A DNA stretch of 13,684 nt from Deltaproteobacteria bacterium (GTDB taxonomy: Bacteria; Myxococcota; B64-G9): NCBI GenBank assembly GCA_030591745.1, contig JAUVAM010000022.1:1-13684 (forward strand), written 5' to 3'. Every line of letters starts with the position of its first letter. The stretch's first letter is position 1. This document shows, piece by piece, positions 4,918-12,477 of this stretch. The notes beneath the pieces were generated by a model, which searched no databases, had not been told where the DNA came from, and saw only the letters and a program-made list of their open reading frames with translations. Made by a program: the position numbers and the translations under genes.

Positions 4918-7524
4918 TTACAGCCCCAAGCGCTTTAAGTCTTCGCTCTTTTCTGGGTCGGCATCAGGTGGCACCTCGCGGCCGGAGCCCGCGGGAGGCT
5001 CGCTTTTGGCCATCGGCACCTTGTCGGAACTCTTGGAACGCTTCTCCGTCCCATCTTTGGTGGCCGCTTCTGGATAGTCGGGCCTGTAGTGGTAGATGCC
5101 GGCCAAGACCCGATTGAAGGCCCTGGCGATTTCATGCAAATCCTTGAGCGTCAGGTCGCAGTCGGAAAGCTGGCCATCGGCAAAAATCCGGTTGATCAGA
5201 TTTTGCACCAGCCCCTGGAGCCTGGCAGGCGACGGATCCGAAATGCTCTTGGCTGCCGCCTCCACGCTATCAGCCAGCATGACCAATGCCACTTCCCGCG
5301 TCTTGGGCTTGGGTCCGGGATAACGGTAATCCTCTTCGGTGACGGTTTCGCTCTCTTCTGCCTGGTCTTTGGCGCGCTGGAAGAAATATTTTATCAAGCT
5401 GGTGCCGTGATGTTGCTCGATGGCATCGATGATGGGTTCTCCCAGTCGGCTTTGCCTCGCCAACTCCGCACCGTCTTTGACATGAGCCTTGAGCACCGCG
5501 GCCGACAATGAAGGCTTGATCTTGTCGTGCCGATTGACGCTGTCTCTCTGGTTCTCGGAAAAATAGTCCGGCTTCTTGATCTTGCCGATGTCGTGGTAGT
5601 AAGCCATCACCCGCGCCAAAAGTGGATTGCAATGAGTAGACTCCGCAGCGGCCTCCACCAGGGACCCGACGATGATGCTGTGGTGATAGCTGCCGGGAGC
5701 CTGCACGATGAGCTCCTTGAGGAGGGGATGATTCAAATTGGCCAGTTCCAACAACTTGATGTTGGTGGTGTAGCCAAAAAGCACCTCGATGACCGGCGCC
5801 ACGCCCGTAACGATGATGGCGACCAGGATGCCACCTGAAAACGCGAAAAACGCCGAGCTGATCGTTTGGGTGGAAAAAAAAGACCCCTTAAAAAAAGCCA
5901 AGGCCACGACCAAAACGATGTTGGCCAAGCCAGTCACCGCGCCTGCCTTCAGAAGTGAAGTGCGCTGGTTGTCGTTACCCACGGCCCCGGCCGCCACCAG
6001 GGAACTGACCATGCTGTAGGCGCCGAAGGCGAAAGAGTCCTCCACCAGCATCCCGCCCAAGAGAGCGGCCGGCAAGGTGAAAGCCAGGGCCATCTCACTA
6101 TTGAGCACGAAGCGTATCAGCATGGCGCCGGCCGCGAAGGGGATGGCGTAGTAGTAACTCTCCAAGGGGAAAATCTTGAACTGCTCGAACACGGCGCCGA
6201 AGACCCAGAACCAGACCTTCGTTGAGACCAAATAAGTAAGCAGGATCAGCGCCAGCAAGGCCAAATCCTTGGGTATCATGCGGAACTTCCGAATGCTGGT
6301 GCCGGCAAACTTGACCAACAAGGCCAGCATGAGCATCACGATCAAAATGGCCCCGATGGCCCGCTGGGCGGAGGAACCAGCGTCCGCCCTGCCGTGAAGC
6401 GCCCGCTTCATTGTACGGAAAACCAAGATGTGACCCTGGTCGATGACATCGCCCTTGCGGATGATGATGGCGTTCTTCCGGATGGAGATGGTGCGTTCCT
6501 GGACAGCTTCACGAGCCTCGAGCTTGCGCCGATTGGTCTCCTGACGATTAAAGAAGAGGTTGGGCGCCACCAACGCTTTGGCCAAACGCACGTGGGCAGC
6601 TCGCAACGGAGCCGGGATCTGGGCCAAGTCCAAAAGCGCCGCCTGCTCCACTTTCTCTAAGGCCATCTCCAAATCCAACACGCGAGTAAAATTGCTGACC
6701 ACCAGCTCTCGCTCAGGCACGCCGTTGTGCTGGAAGCGCACAGTGATGCCCTTGCCTCGATCTACGTCCATCAATTCCCTGCTGTTGACGATCATGTGCC
6801 GCATGGTCCGCTCAACCAGCCGGGTGACAGCCTTCAAGGATCCCGGCGAAAAGTGGTCGTCGCGCAGGAGAATGAAATCCTCTTCGGTAACCACAACCTG
6901 CAGGTTCTTCAAAAATTCACCACGGGCAGCGTCCAGCCGGATGGCCAACTCTTCTTCCAGCCTGACGATCTCAGGCGCGATCAGGGCTTTGCGCTTCTCC
7001 TTCTCAAGCTTTGCCTCTTTGCGTCTGCGTTTCGTTTCTTTGCGCGGCTTTTCTTTTCCCTCGGGAACCGGCCCCTCCAGGCTGCCGTCCGGATCCTGAT
7101 TAAGACGCGCCACTTCGGCATCGTGATCGTGCACCCTGACCTGCATGTTGCCGAAGGCTTCGATCAAGCGCCGCCGGCGTTCCTGGCCCAACTCAAGCTC
7201 AAAGTCATACACACTGCGGATAGACGATTCGCCTTCCCTACGCAGGCGCTCGGTGGACTGTTCGTCCACCACGGGGAAACTTTCCGGGGCCTTGATGTCA
7301 CCGGAAGCCACACGACCCACATCTTCATCGTGGATGGGCAGGTTGGTGCTGGAGGCGGAAGGGCTGAGCATAAACGCAACCGAGATGCCCAAAATGAGCA
7401 ACACGAGCGTGAAGGTAAGCTGAAGCCACCAACGTCTCCAATCCTTCAAGCCCTGGGCGCCATTGCGCACAACCTTCTTGAGGGAATCTCGAGCACGTTC
7501 CCGACTGGGTTTACTGTTGGCCAT
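4918..7524 (-). CDS. 7TM-HD family phosphodiesterase (PgpH/YqfF-type)
   Basis: A membrane receptor with a cytoplasmic HD phosphohydrolase domain; the family prototype PgpH degrades cyclic-di-AMP. It has 868 residues from ATG 7524, which has AAGGA just upstream; the frame opens further (to 7578) but only inside phoH. Order: first membrane helix about 36-53; extracytoplasmic 7TMR-HDED domain about 60-380; a cluster of membrane helices about 387-582; then the HD domain, with His614/His615 in SYHHSIIVGS, HDIGK at 644-648 and HH at 705-706. The motif context APGSYHHS and ARVMAYYHDIGKIKKPDYF is that of PgpH. The extracytoplasmic domain has a highly basic insert at about 158-182 (KPRKETKRRRKEAK). 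The tail after residue 820 is charged and Pro-rich. Overlaps phoH by 14 bp. Its substrate here is inferred from family only. Confidence 0.92.
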   Translation of the reverse strand: MANSKPSRERARDSLKKVVRNGAQGLKDWRRWWLQLTFTLVLLILGISVAFMLSPSASSTNLPIHDEDVGRVASGDIKAPESFPVVDEQSTERLRREGESSIRSVYDFELELGQERRRRLIEAFGNMQVRVHDHDAEVARLNQDPDGSLEGPVPEGKEKPRKETKRRRKEAKLEKEKRKALIAPEIVRLEEELAIRLDAARGEFLKNLQVVVTEEDFILLRDDHFSPGSLKAVTRLVERTMRHMIVNSRELMDVDRGKGITVRFQHNGVPERELVVSNFTRVLDLEMALEKVEQAALLDLAQIPAPLRAAHVRLAKALVAPNLFFNRQETNRRKLEAREAVQERTISIRKNAIIIRKGDVIDQGHILVFRTMKRALHGRADAGSSAQRAIGAILIVMLMLALLVKFAGTSIRKFRMIPKDLALLALILLTYLVSTKVWFWVFGAVFEQFKIFPLESYYYAIPFAAGAMLIRFVLNSEMALAFTLPAALLGGMLVEDSFAFGAYSMVSSLVAAGAVGNDNQRTSLLKAGAVTGLANIVLVVALAFFKGSFFSTQTISSAFFAFSGGILVAIIVTGVAPVIEVLFGYTTNIKLLELANLNHPLLKELIVQAPGSYHHSIIVGSLVEAAAESTHCNPLLARVMAYYHDIGKIKKPDYFSENQRDSVNRHDKIKPSLSAAVLKAHVKDGAELARQSRLGEPIIDAIEQHHGTSLIKYFFQRAKDQAEESETVTEEDYRYPGPKPKTREVALVMLADSVEAAAKSISDPSPARLQGLVQNLINRIFADGQLSDCDLTLKDLHEIARAFNRVLAGIYHYRPDYPEAATKDGTEKRSKSSDKVPMAKSEPPAGSGREVPPDADPEKSEDLKRLGL

Positions 7525-8521
7525 CGTTTCCTTCTTCGTTTTTTGATTTTCGCAGCAGGTCGTCTGCCTGATAGGCACGGATCACATCCTGAACCAGGGG
7601 ATGCCGCACCACATCCGCATCCGTGAACTCACAGAAGGCGATCTTCTCAAGGCCTGCCAGTATCCGTTTGGCCTCCCTCAGGCCGGAGCGAGTCCCTGAT
7701 GGCAAATCCACCTGCGTCACGTCACCGGTGATAACCGTTTTGGAATCATAGCCCAAACGGGTCAAAAACATCTTCATCTGCTCCGAAGTTGTATTCTGGG
7801 CCTCGTCGAGGACAACGAAGCTACCATTGAGGGTACGACCACGCATGAACGCCAATGGAGCCACCTCGATGGTGCCACGCTCCATCAGCCGATTGACTTG
7901 ATCGTAGTCCAACATGTCGTGCAGGGCATCGTACAGGGGACGCAAATACGGGTTGACCTTCTCAGCCAAATCGCCGGGCAAAAAGCCCAACTTTTCTCCC
8001 GCCTCCACCGCCGGCCTTGTAATGACGATGCGCTGCACTTCCTGCTTTTTCAATGCAGCCACCGCCATGGCCATGGCCAGATAGGTCTTGCCTGTTCCAG
8101 CCGGACCGATACCAAAAACCATGTCGAATTTGCGCAGGGCATCGATGTATCGCTTCTGCCCGATGCCCTGTGGGGTGATGACCCGATGCCGACTGGCGAC
8201 ATAAACGGTATCCATGAAGATGTCGCGCAGCCGAATCCGGCGATCCTGTCCCTTAATGCGCAGGGCTTGTTCCACATCATTTGCGTAAAGCGGGCGACCC
8301 TCGCGGACCAGGCCATACAATTCTTCGAGGATTTGGCGAACCAAAGCGACATCTTCGTCCGACCCATCGAGACACAACTCAGTTCCGCGCACGGCGATTT
8401 CAACCGAGGTGGCCGCCTGCAACAACTGCAAGTGTTTGTTCCCAGGCCCATACAGGACCTGAGCCACGCCGGCATCGTCCAAAACCAGGCGATGGGTGCC
8501 TTGGGCGCATTCCATGGGCAT
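7511..8521 (-). CDS. phoH: PhoH-like ATPase
   Basis: A cytoplasmic PhoH-family ATPase (YbeZ type), 336 residues, linked to RNA metabolism and ribosome function through its constant association with ybeY. The N-terminal 110 residues form the small domain typical of this subfamily (LQLLQAATSVEIAVRGTEL). The P-loop ATPase domain follows: Walker A GPAGTGKT at 139-146, ITRPAVEAGEKLGFLPGDL at 167-185, Walker B VVLDEAQN at 236-243 and the sensor-like ITGDVTQVDLP at 264-274. ATG 8521 lies 3 bp after the preceding stop, with GAG about 7 nt upstream; ATG 8515 is two codons inside. The C-terminal tail after residue 320 is charged and overlaps the start of the next gene by 14 bp. Confidence 0.95.
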   Translation of the reverse strand: MPMECAQGTHRLVLDDAGVAQVLYGPGNKHLQLLQAATSVEIAVRGTELCLDGSDEDVALVRQILEELYGLVREGRPLYANDVEQALRIKGQDRRIRLRDIFMDTVYVASRHRVITPQGIGQKRYIDALRKFDMVFGIGPAGTGKTYLAMAMAVAALKKQEVQRIVITRPAVEAGEKLGFLPGDLAEKVNPYLRPLYDALHDMLDYDQVNRLMERGTIEVAPLAFMRGRTLNGSFVVLDEAQNTTSEQMKMFLTRLGYDSKTVITGDVTQVDLPSGTRSGLREAKRILAGLEKIAFCEFTDADVVRHPLVQDVIRAYQADDLLRKSKNEEGNDGQQ

Positions 8522-8524
8522 ACT

Positions 8525-9718
8525 TTACTCGAAAGGCCGCAAGACGATCACGCCTTCATCAGTACGTCGATACGCGCGGGGATCACGCCAGGGGTACCGC
8601 AGATCGGAATCGACCAACAACTCCGCATCCACCAACTCGCTCAATTTCTCAGGATAGCGCCCGTTTTCCAAACGGTAGACATCCAAGGCCCCAAGAACCC
8701 GGCGCTCCTGGTTGCGATCGATGAGTTCCCGGGCTGCCGGATTGGTCAGGTGCCGGGTGCTGTTCTCATGAACCATGGACATGAGATCGACTTCGAAAAC
8801 CCGGTAAAGCATGAGAACCACGCCCACGATGAGTACCATCATGCCCACCTGGATGAACACCCGCCCGATGGGAAAACGCCTCACCCGACTGCCCGGCACT
8901 TCCTTTTTCTTGCCGCCGGCCTTGGTGCTCACCGCCTTGACAAAGCCCTCGTTGAGCAAATTGAGTAGTGCCTTGCAGGTTTCAAATTCGCCCAGACAAG
9001 ACAAGTCAATCAGCCTCTCAACATTGCGATCTTCAGCTAAAAAACCAAATACCAGCGTCTCATTTTGGCCGATGTTTTTATTTTTTTTCTTCTTCTTCTT
9101 CTTCTTGTCATCCCCGGCGAACATGTCGTCGAAGGCATCATCCAAATCCTCTTCGACCGATCCCTCGTCAGCGGTTTCCATCTCCTTGAGCTTGACGAAA
9201 GTCATCTCATAAGAGGAAATCTTCTTCCGGATCATCGGCCATTCGTCGACCATCCGAAAACCTTCCATCAATACATTTTCAGAGCGAATGGGCTCGACAT
9301 GGTCCGCGTCGAACTCCACTTCCTCGGGTGCAAACTCGTAAGTGCCACTTTCCCAAGTGAACAAGCGATACACGGTCTCGGTGGTCTGAAGATGGGCGAA
9401 GGTCCTCAAGTTATCCGAGGTGGCCAAACCCTGCTCGATCAGAATGTCGCCCAGACGCTTCAATGTGCGCCTTTGAACATCCAAAGCCTGGTCCAACTGC
9501 TCTTGGGTCAACATTTCGGCCCGCACCATCATGGAACCAAGCAAATCCTTCTGCTTGCGAGTGGTGGATCCAGCCCGGACCACGTCACCGTTGAAAAAAT
9601 AGACGCGGACTTCCTGTCCCTTGGTCTGCAACTGCAGCACACCGGTCTTGGATTGATGACTGATGAGTTGAAAAATGTCCGCGATACCGAAGTCTTTTAA
9701 GGTTCCCTTAAGCGCCAT
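8525..9718 (-). CDS. DUF4388 membrane protein with pseudopilin-like C-terminal domain
   Basis: No established function. 397 residues from ATG 9718, preceded by AGGGG with 7-nt spacing. Residues 1-130 match the DUF4388 (PATAN-type) domain: MALKGTLKDFGIADIFQLIS, TGVLQL, VYFFNGDVVRAG and a helical region ending LFTWESGTYEFAPEEVEF. An acidic stretch (182-204) is followed by eight lysines (205-212), then a small helical domain (about 217-265), a basic linker and one membrane helix at about 284-306. The tail at about 340-397 reads ALDVYRLENGRYPEKLSELV and YPWRDPRAYR, resembling the C-terminal part of GspG-type pseudopilins. With the DUF4388 part in the cytoplasm, that tail would be periplasmic. DUF4388 proteins are often tied to gliding, signalling or polarity in Myxococcota; a role here is inference only. 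Lies 11 bp after the TPR gene and 3 bp before phoH. Confidence 0.8.
   Translation of the reverse strand: MALKGTLKDFGIADIFQLISHQSKTGVLQLQTKGQEVRVYFFNGDVVRAGSTTRKQKDLLGSMMVRAEMLTQEQLDQALDVQRRTLKRLGDILIEQGLATSDNLRTFAHLQTTETVYRLFTWESGTYEFAPEEVEFDADHVEPIRSENVLMEGFRMVDEWPMIRKKISSYEMTFVKLKEMETADEGSVEEDLDDAFDDMFAGDDKKKKKKKKNKNIGQNETLVFGFLAEDRNVERLIDLSCLGEFETCKALLNLLNEGFVKAVSTKAGGKKKEVPGSRVRRFPIGRVFIQVGMMVLIVGVVLMLYRVFEVDLMSMVHENSTRHLTNPAARELIDRNQERRVLGALDVYRLENGRYPEKLSELVDAELLVDSDLRYPWRDPRAYRRTDEGVIVLRPFE
9081..9106 (-). repeat. Poly-lysine codon run with an A8 homopolymer
   Basis: Six AAG and two AAA codons encode Lys205-Lys212 of the DUF4388 protein. The run ends in eight consecutive A residues on the coding strand (9081-9088), followed by T. 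It is a low-complexity, slippage-prone tract in the linker between the cytoplasmic domains. Confidence 0.85.
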
Positions 9719-9729
9719 GACTCACCCCT

Positions 9730-12135
9730 TCAAGCATCATCCGAACGAAATACGTCCAGAAGAGCCCAGGCATAAAATGCCGCAAAAAGAACGAATAAGG
9801 GCACCAATTTCAGCCAGTCGATACCGCCGCCGAGGGCCAAAGGATCTCGCATCAACCCGGGTCCTAAGAGGACCTGTACCAAAACCAGAGCGAAGACCAA
9901 CAGGATCAACACGCCACGCAGCGTGCGTTCTTTCAACATTTGCCCGATCCCGGGCAAAACAAAAGACAGACCACAGGCCAGGCTCTCATGTCGTCGCTTG
10001 AATTGCCGAATCTGAATTTCTTTGCTGATACGCGCCCTGGCATCAATTTGCTCTTTGCGAACGAATGCGTAGAAACACTGCCCACAGTGGGTGTCGTCCT
10101 TCATCTCGTTGTTGCAACGCCGACAAGCAGGACGCCCGCAGCGAACGCAGGCCCTGGATAAAGACACGCGCCAACCAAATAGAGCCGCCAGTAGATAAAT
10201 CAGAAGTGCGCCCAATGCGTAGAACCAGAAAGAAAAGGGATCCCCTCGCCCTCCCCATGTACTCCACAGGGCAGCGGTGGCGTTGTCTAACAGCTCCTCG
10301 CTTATCCCGATGTCCGCGGCACCCGTAAGCCAGACCATCGGCAAATCGAGTTCCCCAACCACATAGTTAACCTGGCCCGTGTTGGCCCGCTCGGTCATCT
10401 CTCGAATGCCCTCCCGGTCCAAACGCAGAGCGCTCTGGCGGGCTTCGGCACCCTTATCCGACTCACCCGCCCGATAGTGGGTCTGGCTCAGGTTGTAGTG
10501 GGGCAAGGCGAGACCAGGATCGGCCATGCAAGCCCGACCGTACATGCCCACAGCCTTGTCCAACTCGTCCTTCAGAAAATGCACGTTGCCGAGATTGTTG
10601 AGCAGGATGGCCGAAGCGGGCTTGGTGTCAAGAGCCTTGAGCAGTACCTTAGACGCCATCTCATACTGGCCCTGACGTTTGAACTGGTTACCCAAGACGG
10701 CAAGCAGGCCCGTGTGCTCGGGATGCTCCGCCAACAAAGCCTTGAGACGGCTCAGCTGCTTATCGCTGGGGGATCCGTACTCGACCTGCATCAACACGCC
10801 GGCCGCGGAATCTGGCATCATCAGACCGGCCAAACCCAATCGCAGGGCAAAAGGAGCGGCACCCAACATCAACAACAGCATGATGGAGATGGCCCGCTCC
10901 CGCCAATTCTGGTACAGGAAGGCCACCAGCAACCAGATCATCAGAGTCAAAACCAACCCAAGCCGGAACATCAAAGGCAAAGTCAAAAACAACAAGGCCA
11001 GGACCGTGGTTTGAAAACGCGCGGCTCCCTTTGGAAACAAATGATGGAAATCGTGCAAAAAGAGTTTCAAGTAGATCAAAAACTGCACGATCACGAAAAA
11101 CAAGGCCGCCAGAACCAGGCCCAACAACAGGCCGACGATGGCATTGGTCTTCATGCGATCTAGGGAAAAAGGCTCCCGCCAAGCCGCTTTGCCCGCGTCC
11201 ATCAGGGAACCGAGCACTTCGGCCAGGTCAGTCGGCCGTTCGGACAAAATGAAAGAGGCCCGGGCCAAATGAGTCGATGCCAAATCCGGAGAGAGCAGCA
11301 CTGCCGCGTCCAGCAAGATCTCGGCCTTCTTGGGATCATCGGCCTTATTGGCCCGCGAGGCCTCGCGCAACAGTACGTTGGACTCCAAAAAAGTATTCCT
11401 GATGCGCAGTTCTTCTTTCAAGGTCACGAAGCGCTTCAGGTCGTCCTCTGCCAGGGCCAAATCCCTCTGCTTGAGGTGTATCTGCCGTTGCTGCCACAGA
11501 GAGGAAAGGTCCGCCAGCGAACCGGAGAGGCCCACGATTTTCTGCGCCACACCAAGGGCCGGCTTGGGTTGTTCACCGGGTCGGGCTTCGCCCGGGTCAC
11601 CACCATCGACAGCTTCATCCTTGTCGCCCAGCCCGGGCTTGCCTGCCTGGTCCGGCTTGCCCGCCTTGTCCGGCTTGCCCGCTTTGTCCGGCTTGCCCGC
11701 TTTGTCCGGCTTGCCCGCCTTGTCCGGCTTGAGTTGGTCTTCTGGATCATCCACCAAATCAGGTTGCTCCTTGATTCGCCCTTCATCCCCCCAGCTATCC
11801 CGCTGCTGATCACCCAAAGGGCGATCTTCAAGGGGGGCCTTCGAATCACCCTTATCGTCTACATCCTCGACTTCATCAGGGGGGACTTCCTCGACGTCGT
11901 CCTTCTTGTCGTCTTTGGGTTTGTCGCCCTCCTTGTCGGGCATGGACCACAAATCCGCTTCCGTCTTTGGCTTCTTGGGCTTGGGCTTGAGCTTCTTCTT
12001 TGCTGGTTTTTCGGTCTCCGCCTCATCGTCGACCCAGCCTGCCTGGGCAAGCAAGGAAGCACGGGCCGGTCGCCAATCATCGGCGACCGAGGGCAAGAGC
12101 AATCCCAAAACCAGGGAAATGATCAGGCTGTTCAT
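9730..12135 (-). CDS. TPR-repeat polytopic membrane protein with a four-pair cysteine cluster
   Basis: Not recognised as a named protein. 801 residues from ATG 12135, which opens a signal peptide or first helix (MNSLIISLVLGLLLPSVA). Then come a Lys/Asp/Glu-rich disordered region (about 40-190) with tandem GKPDKA repeats (136-168), a helical region (about 195-325), four or so membrane helices (330-431), TPR-like repeats (about 455-575, with AILLNNLGNVHFLKDELDKA and LALPHYNLSQTHYRAGESDKG), a helix at about 636-655, a cysteine cluster (663-687), and two more helices (740-757, 773-795). The cluster, CVRCGRPACRRC followed by CGQC, has the spacing of a zinc ribbon or B-box and is followed by FVRKEQIDAR and a basic helix. 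The Shine-Dalgarno is weak. First gene of the phoH-lnt operon. The architecture suggests a scaffold at the inner membrane; that is inference. Confidence 0.8.
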   Translation of the reverse strand: MNSLIISLVLGLLLPSVADDWRPARASLLAQAGWVDDEAETEKPAKKKLKPKPKKPKTEADLWSMPDKEGDKPKDDKKDDVEEVPPDEVEDVDDKGDSKAPLEDRPLGDQQRDSWGDEGRIKEQPDLVDDPEDQLKPDKAGKPDKAGKPDKAGKPDKAGKPDQAGKPGLGDKDEAVDGGDPGEARPGEQPKPALGVAQKIVGLSGSLADLSSLWQQRQIHLKQRDLALAEDDLKRFVTLKEELRIRNTFLESNVLLREASRANKADDPKKAEILLDAAVLLSPDLASTHLARASFILSERPTDLAEVLGSLMDAGKAAWREPFSLDRMKTNAIVGLLLGLVLAALFFVIVQFLIYLKLFLHDFHHLFPKGAARFQTTVLALLFLTLPLMFRLGLVLTLMIWLLVAFLYQNWRERAISIMLLLMLGAAPFALRLGLAGLMMPDSAAGVLMQVEYGSPSDKQLSRLKALLAEHPEHTGLLAVLGNQFKRQGQYEMASKVLLKALDTKPASAILLNNLGNVHFLKDELDKAVGMYGRACMADPGLALPHYNLSQTHYRAGESDKGAEARQSALRLDREGIREMTERANTGQVNYVVGELDLPMVWLTGAADIGISEELLDNATAALWSTWGGRGDPFSFWFYALGALLIYLLAALFGWRVSLSRACVRCGRPACRRCNNEMKDDTHCGQCFYAFVRKEQIDARARISKEIQIRQFKRRHESLACGLSFVLPGIGQMLKERTLRGVLILLVFALVLVQVLLGPGLMRDPLALGGGIDWLKLVPLFVLFAAFYAWALLDVFRSDDA
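11636..11731 (-). repeat. 18-bp in-frame tandem repeat encoding GKPDKA units
   Basis: Five full 18-bp units (11636-11653 through 11708-11725) plus a partial sixth encode tandem G-K-P-D-K-A hexapeptides, with one unit varied to D-Q-A. The units are almost identical in DNA, differing mainly at a C/T third position, which points to recent expansion. It lies in the disordered region of the TPR protein. Confidence 0.92.
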
Positions 12136-12144
12136 GGCGGCTAG

Positions 12145-12172
12145 CTTATCCCAAATATCCAACCCAAGGCAA
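12145..12172 (-). promoter_or_regulatory. Weak promoter candidate for the TPR-phoH-lnt operon
   Basis: On the minus strand, TTGCCT (12167-12172) and GATAAG (12145-12150) are separated by 16 bp, with the -10 box only 9 bp before the ATG. Matches are modest, but the site lies in the 69-bp gap between the tRNA terminator and the first operon gene, where a promoter is expected. Confidence 0.28.
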
Positions 12173-12204
12173 GCTGGGGCGGCTCGAGAGGCTGGAAAGA
12201 AAAC

Positions 12205-12235
12205 AAAAAAAACCCGCCTCAAAAAAGAGACGGGT
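12205..12235 (-). terminator. Intrinsic terminator of the tRNA-Leu gene
   Basis: On the minus strand a 9-bp stem (ACCCGTCTC with GAGGCGGGT, one G-T pair) encloses a T6 loop and is followed by a run of T residues. It begins 17 bp after the tRNA 3' end. Confidence 0.88.
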
Positions 12236-12251
12236 CATCAGTTTGCAAGAA

Positions 12252-12333
12252 TGCCCAGGGCGAGACTCGAACTCGCATGGGTCACCCCATACGCCCCTCA
12301 AGCGTACGTGTCTACCAGTTCCACCACCTGGGC
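12252..12333 (-). tRNA. tRNA-Leu (anticodon GAG)
   Basis: An 82-nt class II tRNA. The acceptor stem is perfect (GCCCAGG with CCTGGGC) with discriminator A. The D arm has GTG/CAC around GAACTGGTAGA. The anticodon arm is TACGC-TTGAGGG-GCGTA, giving anticodon GAG for CUC/CUU. The 13-nt variable arm has a GGG/CCC stem, and the T arm is GCGAG-TTCGAGT-CTCGC. The 3' CCA is not encoded; the genomic bases after the discriminator are TTC, so CCA must be added by a nucleotidyltransferase. A single tRNA gene with its own terminator, between two protein-coding units. Confidence 0.96.
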
Positions 12334-12413
12334 GCATCCATTGCAAAACCGATCACATGTCAAAGAATCTAAAGTCTGGCCGTGGTTAATAGCAGAAGCT
12401 CAGGGGACGAGCA

Positions 12414-12452
12414 ATAAAAATCCTCCCCCCAACTGAAGCCGGGGGGAGGATT
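12414..12452 (-). terminator. Strong intrinsic terminator after the Oar-like gene
   Basis: A perfect 12-bp stem (AATCCTCCCCCC at 12419-12430 with GGGGGGAGGATT at 12441-12452) and a 10-nt loop. On the minus strand it is followed by TTTTATT-type sequence. It begins 26 bp after the stop codon of the barrel gene and separates it from the tRNA. Confidence 0.92.
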
Positions 12453-12477
12453 GGATGATGCGGAAACCTAAGGTGAA

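Larger units (their letters stand above)
2831..12135 (-). other. Probable six-gene operon: TPR protein, DUF4388 protein, phoH, pgpH-like, ybeY, lnt
   Basis: Six genes share one strand with junctions of +11, +3, -14, 0 and -4 bp, which leaves no room for internal promoters or terminators outside coding sequence. The set phoH, 7TM-HD phosphodiesterase and ybeY is a widely conserved neighbourhood, with lnt often attached in proteobacteria. The two leading genes are the lineage-specific part. Upstream lies a tRNA terminator; downstream a 151-bp gap with no evident terminator. Confidence 0.75.

Noticed and set aside
11636..11731. Possible CRISPR array
   Set aside because: The 18-bp units are contiguous with no spacers and encode an in-frame protein repeat.
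11269..12144. Long plus-strand open frames opposite the TPR gene and others
   Set aside because: They are antisense shadows: repetitive or Arg/Leu/Pro-biased translations without domains or ribosome-binding sites, lying over well-supported minus-strand genes.
12252..12333. tRNA-Leu as an integration (att) site
   Set aside because: No integrase gene and no duplicated tRNA 3' fragment were found within the window.
12334..12372. TTGACA at about 12,356-12,361 (minus) as a -35 box for the tRNA gene
   Set aside because: Any -10 box at correct spacing (TGGATG or ATGGAT) is poor and lies too close to the tRNA 5' end.
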